This document shows, one piece after another, positions 14,824 through 21,417 of a DNA stretch of 21,417 nt. Within the stretch, counting starts at the first letter, position 1, and each line of letters starts with the position of its first letter. The stretch spans positions 1 through 21,417 of the forward strand of contig PJAB01000738.1 of assembly GCA_002887195.1 (NCBI GenBank). Reading direction: 5' to 3'. The position numbers and the translations under genes are program-made. Below the pieces are notes generated by a model. It had not been told where the DNA came from and ran no database searches. It was given only the letters and a program-made list of their open reading frames with translations. Source of the DNA: Chrysochromulina parva (lineage: Eukaryota > Haptophyta > Prymnesiales > Chrysochromulinaceae).

Positions 14824-16149
14824 ATGTCGCGTGGTGTGGCCGTCTTCATCGTCCACGCTCTCACGCTAACTGCGGCCCACAGATTGTATGGTGCCGGCCG
14901 CGTGCTTCCGTGGCAGCAGCGTGTTAGTGTGGCTCGCCTGCTTGCGGGCGACGCCGCCTCCGAGCTCGAGCGCTTCTTTTTCGACCGCGTCGAGGTATTC
15001 GTCCGCTCAGGCGCAGGCGGCGAGGGTGCGATTGGCTTCATGGGCCAACGCCCGGCGGGCGGCAGCGGTGGCAACGGCGGAGACGTCTACATTGAATGCA
15101 CCAGCGACTACAACACGCTCTCGCATCTGCCAAACCAGGGCAACTTCCAAGCAGAACGCGGACACGATGGGCAAGCAAGGGAGGCGGGTGCAAGAGGTTC
15201 CGACGTGGTTGTGAGGGTCCCACCAAACTGCTTGATCGTCGACCGCGCAACGAATACGACCCTCGGCAAGCTCGTCAGCCACGGCTCACGGCTCCTGGTC
15301 GCCGAAGGCGGCCACGGCGGCGAGGGTAATGGCGATGTGTGGTTCCGGACGAAGCGCGATTCGAAGGGCAAGACGCCGCCGGGCGGCACGCAAAAGAAGT
15401 GGCTCGTGCTCTCGATGACGTTGGTGGCGGACGTTGGTCTCGTGGGCGTGCCCAACGCGGGCAAGAGTTCGCTGCTAAGGGCGGTGACGCGCGCGCGTCC
15501 CAAGGTCGCTGACTATCCGTTCACCACGCTCATCCCGAATCTGGGTGTGTGCGAGATGCAACGCTTTGGGCTCCGGAGTCGGCCGATGGTGTGGCTCGAC
15601 ATCCCGGGGTTGATTGAGGGCGCCGCGGCGGGCAAGGGCCTGGGGCTTGCCTTCCTGCGCCACACGGAGCGTTGCCGCTTGCTGCTCCACCTCATCGACG
15701 GCGAGAGCAAGGACGCCGTTGCGGAACTCATGTCGATCAACCATGAACTTGCGATCTACTCGCAGACGCTGCGTGACATCCCGCAAGTTGTGGTGCTCAC
15801 GAAGACCGACTTGCCGCACGTGGCCGAGCACGCCGAGCAGACGGTGCGCCTGCTCAAGGAGGCGAGTGGCCACGGACGAGTGATTGCGATCTCAAGTGTC
15901 GCACAGCGCAACCTGAAGACGCTGCTAAGTCGCACGAGCTCCATACTTGAGCAGCTGGGGCCTCCGGACGCGCAGGCGGAGGCGGAGGCCGAGGCCCGAG
16001 CTCTGAGCAGCCGCGAGATTTATGCCGGAGACGAGGTCGAGAATGTGGACAGCGGAGCTGGCGGCGCGACGGACGACGGTAGGGCAGTGATCGTTCCCGA
16101 GACCGACGACTCGCCGGGTCGTCGCGGACCCTGTCCGAAGCGAAATTGA
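14824..16149 (+). CDS. obg: Obg-family GTPase, probably plastid ribosome-assembly factor
   Basis: Obg/CgtA GTPases assist assembly of the large ribosomal subunit. The protein has 441 residues. The leader MSRGVAVFIVHALTLTAAHR is a signal peptide, followed by an Arg/Ala-rich stretch to about 45, which suggests plastid import. The glycine-rich Obg fold (about 52-200) is clear: VRSGAGGEGAIGF, GGSGGNGGDVYI, GHDGQ, GGHGGEGN. The G domain has G1 GVPNAGKS (208-215), G2 YPFTT (231-235), G3 DIPGLIEG (259-266), G4 TKTD (326-329) and G5 ISSVA (356-360). G4 has Thr where most members have Asn (NKxD), a tolerated variant. No C-terminal OCT domain is visible; an acidic, low-complexity tail replaces it. Confidence 0.92.
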   Translation: MSRGVAVFIVHALTLTAAHRLYGAGRVLPWQQRVSVARLLAGDAASELERFFFDRVEVFVRSGAGGEGAIGFMGQRPAGGSGGNGGDVYIECTSDYNTLSHLPNQGNFQAERGHDGQAREAGARGSDVVVRVPPNCLIVDRATNTTLGKLVSHGSRLLVAEGGHGGEGNGDVWFRTKRDSKGKTPPGGTQKKWLVLSMTLVADVGLVGVPNAGKSSLLRAVTRARPKVADYPFTTLIPNLGVCEMQRFGLRSRPMVWLDIPGLIEGAAAGKGLGLAFLRHTERCRLLLHLIDGESKDAVAELMSINHELAIYSQTLRDIPQVVVLTKTDLPHVAEHAEQTVRLLKEASGHGRVIAISSVAQRNLKTLLSRTSSILEQLGPPDAQAEAEAEARALSSREIYAGDEVENVDSGAGGATDDGRAVIVPETDDSPGRRGPCPKRN

Positions 16150-16292
16150 ACGCTAAACCGCGGCCCTAAAGCCGTGAACGGCGCACTTTGGTATATATTG
16201 AAACATCACATATCACGACGCCTCTTTGTCGTATGCACCAGCCCCACCGCCGGACCGGTAACCGAACGGTCGCGTGGCGCCCGGTCGCCGGC

Positions 16293-16311
16293 CCGAGGGT
16301 CGGACCCTCGG
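16293..16311. repeat. Perfect 19-bp inverted repeat in the obg/PP2C convergent gap
   Basis: CCGAGGGTC and GACCCTCGG are exact reverse complements around a single G. It lies 144 bp past the Obg stop. It could help end transcription of the converging genes, but no terminator rule is known for this organism. Confidence 0.6.
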
Positions 16312-16329
16312 ACGGTCGGAGGGTGCGTC

Positions 16330-16375
16330 GGGCCCCGGGCGGGGTTCCCCGCGGGCCCCGGGCGGGGTTCCCCGC
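16330..16375. repeat. Tandem duplication of a 23-bp GC block
   Basis: Two exact copies at 16330-16352 and 16353-16375 begin GGGCCCCGGGCGGGG and end TTCCCCGC. The unit is itself partly palindromic (GGGCCC, GCGGGG/CCCCGC). Confidence 0.85.
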
Positions 16376-16768
16376 GGTCGCGCGGCGCGGGAACAACCCC
16401 GCCCCGGGGTCGCGCCGCAGCCCCGGGCCACCGCGGGCGCGGGGCTGGGCGCCTCTTCCACCCGTGCCCCGAACGGGTGTATACTCGTACACACGAAGAT
16501 CGAAATCGAAATGCAGTATGTTGCAGACGGAGAGCGGAGAGCGGAGAAATCGCCGAAAAAACCACGACCGCCCACCACCACGCCGGTCGCCGCAAACGTG
16601 CCCGATGAATGATGTGTCTGTTGCCTCACACGCCCGTTCGTCCGTAGGTAAAGGTACGTAGGCACAGCGCTGGGCGTGTGTGGCCTCCTTGCACCTCCTT
16701 GTGCTTGCCTGCCCCCTTGCCCTTGCACCAACACACTGCAGACGACGAACATTTGCAGTTCTCTTGAG

Positions 16769-18181
16769 TCATGCGCTGAAGTCACGTATCGTGGCTCGTT
16801 GCTTTTTGACTTCCGCATTCGGCACCCACCTCTTAATCGCCGCATCGACATCGTTCTGTATTTCCCGGACCGATTTGGCAGCGCCAAAGCCGGCGTTGCC
16901 GCCGTCCATAGACGTATCGGCAAGTGGGAGGAAGACGACAGCACATGTCGTGTCGTCGCGATAGCCGTCATCTGAGGTGTCCTGACGGGTCGCCGCGACG
17001 GCCTCAATCGCTTTGGCGGCAGCCGTGGCCGAGTAGCGATAGGTCCACGCAATCTCGCACACCTCCTCGTCACTGAGGTAGTCAAAGACGCCGTCGCAGC
17101 CGAGCACCACACAGCGGTCGGTTGGGGTGATGGGCACCGAGAGCATCTCTGGTTCGGCCGTCACGCCCACCGGCTTGAACAACCCGTCGCCAAACGCGCG
17201 CGACATTGCAAGCGCGAGCATGCTGCCAGTGGTGTCGTCCTTCACCTGCACGCGCGTCGGCTGCTTATCTTCGCCGGCTGGTGGAGGCAGGATCGCCTCC
17301 TTGCCGCCGCAAGCAACGATGCGCGCCATCTCTACAGGATCGTCCACCTTGTGGCATGTGGTGGCGGTTGTGACCGCCCACGGCTTGCCATCGCTCGATG
17401 AGAGCTTAAGGCAGCGTGAGTCGCCCAAGGTACCGACAACCATATTCGAATCAGTGATCACGCACACGGAGGCGGTCGAGCCACTCTTCTTGTAGGCATC
17501 AGGGTACACCTCGGTCTCGGTCTTCCGGTCGGCCTCCAACATGATCTGGCGCAGCAACGCACTGGTCGCGGATGCCCCATTTTCAAGATAATCTTCCTTA
17601 TCCTTCATGGCGGCGGCCACGTGCCGCGCAACCACGTGCGACATGACTCTGCCCATCACGCCGTGTCCATCGTACACGCCCACGCACACTGCAAGCTCCG
17701 GCTTCGTGCCATACTCCAAGCGCGTGAGCATGAGGCAGTCCTGATTCTCCATCTTTGGGGCGCGCGGCTTGTCGTTTCCGTCCTTGTCCTTTTCCCGCCC
17801 GTTCATGCCCTTGAGCGTTCGGAGGCCGACGCGGCTTTCTGAGAAGGGGCTTGGTGGCAGCTTCGCGATCTGTTCTCTCTGCTTAGCAGTGACCCCCTCG
17901 AATTCGTATGCGAGCTGCGTGCTTGCGGGTACTCTCACAAACTCCTTTAGGTTGGCGGGCTCTGTGTACTGCGATTTCGATGCAATCTGCTCAAAGAAAT
18001 CGGTGAGATCAATTGCCTGCGCGCTCTTCGTTGGAGTGAGGTTCTTCCTGCTCTGGCCACCGCTCAACATGTTCTTCTTACTCCGCGGCGGGCTAGTCGG
18101 CTCTGGGCGTTTCTTTTGCGGGGTGCTGGGCGGGCTGCCGGGCTCCACATACTCTTCGGGATGGCTAGACGCACAGCCCAT
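16769..18181 (-). CDS. PP2C-family (PPM) protein phosphatase with N-terminal myristoylation/palmitoylation signal
   Basis: The protein has 470 residues. PPM phosphatases remove phosphate from Ser/Thr using two metal ions. The catalytic domain spans about 140-418: ENQD (145-148), VYDGHGVMG (169-177), GSTASVCVI (234-242), GTLGDSRCL (250-258), LAMSRAFGD (324-332), LGCDGVFDYLSDEEV (360-374) and RDDTTCAVVFL (408-418). Metal-binding Asp residues D171, D363 and D410 are in place; DDTT stands where many members have DNxT. The start MGCASSHPEE has Gly2 for myristoylation and Cys3 for palmitoylation, so the enzyme is likely membrane-bound. Residues 15-55 are Pro/Ser/Lys-rich and disordered; 56-110 is a non-catalytic spacer. 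It is divergent from the J-protein gene. The true ATG is well supported. Confidence 0.93.
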   Translation of the reverse strand: MGCASSHPEEYVEPGSPPSTPQKKRPEPTSPPRSKKNMLSGGQSRKNLTPTKSAQAIDLTDFFEQIASKSQYTEPANLKEFVRVPASTQLAYEFEGVTAKQREQIAKLPPSPFSESRVGLRTLKGMNGREKDKDGNDKPRAPKMENQDCLMLTRLEYGTKPELAVCVGVYDGHGVMGRVMSHVVARHVAAAMKDKEDYLENGASATSALLRQIMLEADRKTETEVYPDAYKKSGSTASVCVITDSNMVVGTLGDSRCLKLSSSDGKPWAVTTATTCHKVDDPVEMARIVACGGKEAILPPPAGEDKQPTRVQVKDDTTGSMLALAMSRAFGDGLFKPVGVTAEPEMLSVPITPTDRCVVLGCDGVFDYLSDEEVCEIAWTYRYSATAAAKAIEAVAATRQDTSDDGYRDDTTCAVVFLPLADTSMDGGNAGFGAAKSVREIQNDVDAAIKRWVPNAEVKKQRATIRDFSA

Positions 18182-18380
18182 TGTGCCCCTCCGTCGGAAA
18201 AGCCGCGACTTTGGTTTTTTGGTTTTCCAAAAAAGTCAAGACTTTTCCCAAAAAGTCACGGCAGGTCGGGTCCGAGTTGGTCGGGAGTTGCAGCCGAAAG
18301 AAGATTGGGTAGGGTTCGGGAGGGAAAAGAAACCGTTCACACTTGCGGGAAGGGGCTTCTCTGCCACGTCTGTCACGGCG
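18182..18380. promoter_or_regulatory. Divergent promoter gap: PP2C (-) / DNAJC25-like (+), with a palindrome
   Basis: This gap is 199 bp. It holds the inverted repeat AAAAGTC-AA-GACTTTT at 18231-18246 and a third arm AAAAGTC at 18251-18257, in an AT-rich stretch 50-75 bp from the PP2C start. TTCACACTT at 18336-18344 lies 36 bp before the J-protein ATG. The palindrome suits a dimeric regulator, while TTCACACTT sits near the plus-strand start. Confidence 0.5.
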
Positions 18381-19520
18381 ATGAAGGCTACGTATATTGG
18401 GATCGTGATCCTTGCGCTGACGGCGTCCGCGCTCGCGCAGGACGAAGAGCCGGCGTCGGAGGAGCCGAAAAAGGAGAGCGGTGGGAAGAAGAAGAAGTCT
18501 GCCAAAGAGGATGCCATGCAGTACAAGGACCCAGAGCGTCAGGAGGCTGCAGAAAAGTTCAGCTACTGCGAGCATGACAACTGCTACGAGTTGCTCGGCG
18601 TCGAGCCGACTGCGGGCCCGATCCCGATCAAGCGCGCGTACCGCCGTCTGGCGGCCGAATACCATCCGGACAAGTGCTCGACTGGCGATGTGGAGTACTG
18701 CCGCCAGGTCTTCCCCAAGTACGCGAATGCTTACGAGATCCTCTCGTCAACGGAGATGCGCAAGAACTACAACTACGTGCTCGAGAACCCGTTCGAGTTC
18801 CCTGGTTTCTACTTCAAGTACTCGCGGCCCAAGTACGCGCCCAAATCGGACTTGCGCTTCGTCTTCCTCGTGACGGTGCTCGGCGCGTCCGCTATGCAGT
18901 ACTTGCTCAAGAAGTCGCAGTACGAGCAGGCGCTCGCGTCAATGAAGCGCGCGCCGACGACGCGGTACCAGGAGCGCGTCAAGGAAGCGATGGCCGTGTT
19001 GGAGAAGACACGGCCCAAGAGCGAGCCCAAAGAGGAGCCCGCGCCGGCGGCCGCTGCCACCAAGGACGGCAAGCCGCCTCCCAGCCCTTCGAAGGCGAAA
19101 AAGGAGTCGAAGCAGGACAAGATTGAGAAGCTGCGCAAGGATGCCGAGGCCCAGGTGGACGCTGAACTTTACGAGCTGCTTGGTGCCGCACCCACGCCGT
19201 ACGACTCCGTCATCGTCTCCCTCTTCAAGCTACCCATCACCGCCAGGTCGGTGGCCATGTTCTACGCGACTGGCGGTCACCTGGAGCCCGGGTATATGAC
19301 GCGCATGGCGCTGGGCATGTCGCAGGAGGAGTGGGATGAGTGCGCGGAGGCCGAGCAAGAGGAGTTGAAGGGCTATAGGCTCTGGATCGACGACAACCTG
19401 ACTGAGTATGAAACGATGATGGCGAGCAACACGAACACGCCCAAATCGAAATCGGCTAAGGATAAACGCATGAAGCGACTTGCAAAGAAGAACCCGGGTG
19501 GATTCGTCATGTCTGACTGA
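18381..19520 (+). CDS. DNAJC25-like ER membrane J-domain protein
   Basis: The chosen ATG gives 379 residues; the same frame is open far upstream across the antisense PP2C gene, but the ATG at 18381 begins a clean signal peptide, MKATYIGIVILALTASALA. J-proteins stimulate Hsp70 ATPase. The J domain is at about 68-135, with HPD at 95-97 (AAEYHPDKCS), and is followed by NPFEFPGFYFKYSRPKYAPK, a feature of the DNAJC25 family. A membrane segment follows (LRFVFLVTVLGASAMQYLL, 158-176), then a Lys/Glu/Pro-rich charged region with a coiled coil. A second hydrophobic region (SVIVSLFKLPITARSVAMFY) and an acidic/aromatic block (EEWDECAEAEQEELKGYRLW) match the rest of that family. The end is Lys-rich, then GGFVMSD. 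It probably partners an ER-lumen BiP. Confidence 0.88.
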   Translation: MKATYIGIVILALTASALAQDEEPASEEPKKESGGKKKKSAKEDAMQYKDPERQEAAEKFSYCEHDNCYELLGVEPTAGPIPIKRAYRRLAAEYHPDKCSTGDVEYCRQVFPKYANAYEILSSTEMRKNYNYVLENPFEFPGFYFKYSRPKYAPKSDLRFVFLVTVLGASAMQYLLKKSQYEQALASMKRAPTTRYQERVKEAMAVLEKTRPKSEPKEEPAPAAAATKDGKPPPSPSKAKKESKQDKIEKLRKDAEAQVDAELYELLGAAPTPYDSVIVSLFKLPITARSVAMFYATGGHLEPGYMTRMALGMSQEEWDECAEAEQEELKGYRLWIDDNLTEYETMMASNTNTPKSKSAKDKRMKRLAKKNPGGFVMSD

Positions 19521-20227
19521 GCCTACAGCAAGGTAGGCACCCAGACCACGGCGGGAAAGGACGAGGGCGAGGCCCCTTGGGTGCATGTCGATAGCACTTC
19601 GCACGTTGTGGATCCTGCAGCCAGACCGTATCGAGCGCGGCATTTGTGCCGCGAAACTTGCACGTCGCTTCCGCAGCCGGTACGGAGAGCGTACTCGAAT
19701 ATGATTTTCCGGCGACTCTGGCGGAGAGAGTGTCCTCTCCTGTGACGTCGTGGCGTTGGGCCAAGGCATGGTGAAAAGACTGAGTGAGAGATGATGAGGG
19801 ATGTATGACCGTGCGTGTGGCGTCGGTTCGACGGTTCCGACAGACGTTTGTTCAGATGTTAGCACGCCCCGCGCCGCGCTCCTCCAGTGAGGATGCAGCA
19901 GCGTACCCGTCGGGGGCGTGTGCCCGATCTCGAGGCGATTCGAGCATATACGAGCATACATGGTGCGTGTGCGTTTCATGATGTGACGGATAATGTGACG
20001 ATCTCATGTGTACCGCCCGTCCGAACCGGGGCCTTCGCGGACGCGCTTCGAGGACGCGCGTGCCGCTGCGCGGGCGGCGGCCACGCGATTCATATTCATA
20101 ACGTCGCGACCCCGTCCCCGATACCGACTTGGCATCGGCGTAGCCTTGTAACGACAGTTTGCGCCCACTGTCATTGGTGTGCAGTCCAATGCAGTCCACT
20201 CCCGGGGTGCCAGTGTCTCTCTCACGC
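19521..20227. other. Convergent intergenic gap with hairpins, no gene seen
   Basis: This 707-bp gap lies between the J-protein gene and the BPL_N gene, which converge. It contains the perfect hairpin CGCGGCA-TTTG-TGCCGCG at 19636-19653 and a weaker one, GGAGAG-AGTGTC-CTCTCC, at 19723-19740. The rest is mixed composition with a GC-rich patch near 20040-20090. Open frames here have shadow-like Arg/Ser/Pro composition. No tRNA was found; GGTTCGA at 19829 lacks the partner stems. Confidence 0.45.
19636..19653. repeat. Perfect hairpin (7-bp stem, 4-base loop) after the J-protein gene
   Basis: CGCGGCA TTTG TGCCGCG folds exactly, 116 bp after the J-protein stop. It would be in the 3' UTR or just past it. 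A role in mRNA stability or 3'-end formation is possible but not shown. Confidence 0.5.
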
Positions 20228-21259
20228 TCACGAGACCTCCGTCTGAGCGCCGCCGCCGCGCGCAACCTCAGGCTCTGCCCACCTGATCTGCACATCGGCC
20301 GCCGCTTGGATCGCCCGGGTGTGCTCAGCAGACGCATGAAGCTCATCGTGGGCCCGACGCCCAGATTGGAGCTCGCCGTTGCCCCACGTCTGTACAACAG
20401 CACCGTCCCGGGCTCCATCCGCTGAGCCATGAGCGTCGCTTCCCAGAAGCCACATCTGGTAGAGAGATCCGCGCGAGCAAAAGCGGATCAGGTTAGCGAG
20501 CGGCGTGAGCGACCTCGCATCCTCACCGTCCTCGAGGTGTGGCGAGACCAGTGCAACCACGCCACCGCATGCCGCGCAGCCGGCGCTGACAGCGCGGCCG
20601 ACGCATATGGCGGGTGTGCCATTCAACTGCGTCCCCTCAGCCAGACTGTCATGTCGTGCGCGGAATTCCGTTGCAAACGTCGCGAGCGTGAGCACATCGC
20701 AGCTACGCGGGCGCATGAGCGGCCCGTTTCGGTAGCGTACCGTCACTGGACCGTGCGCAGGTCCTAGCGCGCCCAGCACGAGACTCCCTGCATCTGTAAA
20801 GTTGACCTGGCATGGGCCGCTGCCTCGGGCCCACCTATGGATGTCGTCTACGTCGACTTCGACGAGGCTGAGCCCTGCACTGCTGCCCAAGAATGCTCCC
20901 GCACAGAGCCCAATGTAGCCACCACCAGCGTCAATGAACTCTCGGATGCGCATAGCGCCCAATGAACCGAGCCTCGACAAATAGTTCGGAGCGAAACCAC
21001 CTGGCACACACAACGCGGTGAAGCCCTCATCCATAAGGCACCCGCCCAACAGCTCCTCGAGCCCAATCTGCCGGTAGCTAATCTCGGCGTCGTGGAGCAG
21101 CGCCAGCACAGCCGGTGACGGGTAGCCGATCTCGAGTGCCTCTATCTTCACAGGGTCTGGGAAATACGCTACGTGGATTGGCGTGATGATCGGGCCACAG
21201 CAGCAGCGGCGCATGCAGCACTGTGAGCAGCGGTCAGCACCCGATGCCCCTGTCGCCAT
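20228..21259 (-). CDS. BPL_N-type (class I glutamine amidotransferase-like) protein
   Basis: The protein has 343 residues from a true ATG. Residues about 26-285 match the BPL_N / GATase1-like fold, named for the N-terminal domain of eukaryotic biotin-protein ligase: VPGGFAPNYLSRLGSLGAM (85-103), IREFIDAGGGYIGLCAGAFLG (105-125) with the nucleophile-type C119, and VVALVSPHLED (234-244) with H241 at the catalytic His position. It has no biotin-ligase catalytic domain, so it is not a biotin ligase by itself; the stand-alone family has no firm function, and hydrolase or amidotransferase activity is inferred from the Cys/His pair. The N-terminus carries an odd cysteine cluster (CSQCCMRRCCCG, 11-22). 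The C-terminal 80 residues (from about 265) show no domain. Confidence 0.8.
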   Translation of the reverse strand: MATGASGADRCSQCCMRRCCCGPIITPIHVAYFPDPVKIEALEIGYPSPAVLALLHDAEISYRQIGLEELLGGCLMDEGFTALCVPGGFAPNYLSRLGSLGAMRIREFIDAGGGYIGLCAGAFLGSSAGLSLVEVDVDDIHRWARGSGPCQVNFTDAGSLVLGALGPAHGPVTVRYRNGPLMRPRSCDVLTLATFATEFRARHDSLAEGTQLNGTPAICVGRAVSAGCAACGGVVALVSPHLEDGEDARSLTPLANLIRFCSRGSLYQMWLLGSDAHGSADGARDGAVVQTWGNGELQSGRRAHDELHASAEHTRAIQAAADVQIRWAEPEVARGGGAQTEVS

Positions 21260-21417
21260 CTCGAGGTGTATGGGTGTGTGGTGAGCCGCGGAAAGGCCTT
21301 TTCTTAGGCGCGCGCGCGCCGTTCCAGGCGTTCACACCGGCGTTCACACCATACCAAGTGAGTGTTGTTCGGGTGCCCTGATGACGTACCGCGAACCCCG
21401 GCCGTGAACCGGCTGCA
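21260..21417. promoter_or_regulatory. Upstream region of the BPL_N gene, with tandem TTCACACC elements
   Basis: GGCGTTCACACC is repeated exactly at 21327-21338 and 21339-21350, 68-91 bp upstream of the ATG. TTCACACC matches the element found at other starts in this window. A (GC)n run lies at 21308-21319. No gene start is visible before the window ends at 21417. Confidence 0.5.

Larger units (their letters stand above)
16150..16768. other. Convergent intergenic gap, GC-rich palindromes, no gene seen
   Basis: This gap lies between obg and the PP2C gene, which converge. It has ACCGGTA at 16254-16260, the perfect inverted repeat CCGAGGGTCGGACCCTCGG at 16293-16311 (9-bp arms, 1-base loop), and a duplicated 23-bp GC block at 16330-16375. 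Another inverted pair (GCGGCGCG at about 16383, CGCGCCGC at about 16412) follows. From about 16480 it becomes less GC-rich and likely holds the PP2C 3' UTR. The many frames here come from high GC. Confidence 0.5.

Noticed and set aside
17769..18380. N-terminal extension of the J-protein frame
   Set aside because: It is antisense to PP2C; a clear signal peptide starts at ATG 18381.
19230..20430. Overlapping minus-strand frames between the J-protein and BPL_N genes
   Set aside because: They overlap the coding ends of both genes and show Arg/Ser/His-rich shadow composition without motifs.
1..21417. Bacterial origin, operon or defence island
   Set aside because: Divergent single genes, PX, RING and myristoylated PP2C proteins and organelle leaders point to a nuclear eukaryotic locus.

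Overview
The window looks like compact nuclear DNA of a unicellular eukaryote, most likely an alga with a secondary (complex) plastid. The DNA is GC-rich, and almost every gene is one uninterrupted reading frame with its own start and its own promoter gap. The products are eukaryotic in type: RING-H2, PX, PP2C with a myristoylation signal, and a DNAJC25-like ER J-protein. Two bacterial-type translation proteins, RimO and Obg, and a VTT/DedA membrane protein carry N-terminal leaders that resemble signal-plus-transit peptides. A haptophyte would fit, but this is inference; no rRNA, tRNA or organelle gene is present to prove it.

Layout, left to right. The 3' end of a glycine-rich repeat protein (+) meets a RING-H2 protein (-). 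A mitochondrial-type orphan protein (-) and an unknown protein (-) follow; the latter needs one intron, or contains a frame change. Divergent from it is a PX/calycin-like/membrane protein (+), which ends inside a 22-bp minisatellite. Next come a divergent pair (SDR -, secreted aldo-keto reductase +) and a VTT-domain protein (+). A convergent gap then holds three copies of a 72-bp repeat. After it lie a secretory-pathway SAM methyltransferase (-) and the divergent pair RimO (-) / Obg (+). A second divergent pair, PP2C (-) / DNAJC25-like (+), precedes a BPL_N/GATase1-like protein (-), whose upstream region closes the window.

There are no operons. Genes are arranged as divergent pairs sharing gaps of about 80-200 bp, and as convergent pairs whose 340-880 bp gaps collect GC-rich palindromes and tandem repeats. 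RimO modifies ribosomal protein S12 and Obg is a ribosome-assembly GTPase. Their shared promoter and similar leaders suggest joint control of plastid ribosome production. A short TTCACAC element recurs in five gene-start regions, and an ACCGGTA element recurs in gaps. I see no mobile element, CRISPR array, defence system or virus. The most novel material is the unassigned domain joined to the RING finger, the PX/calycin-like fusion, the structured 72-bp array and the candidate promoter code.

Several starts were moved inward from the longest frame to the first ATG, because a eukaryotic gene is unlikely to begin at TTG or GTG.
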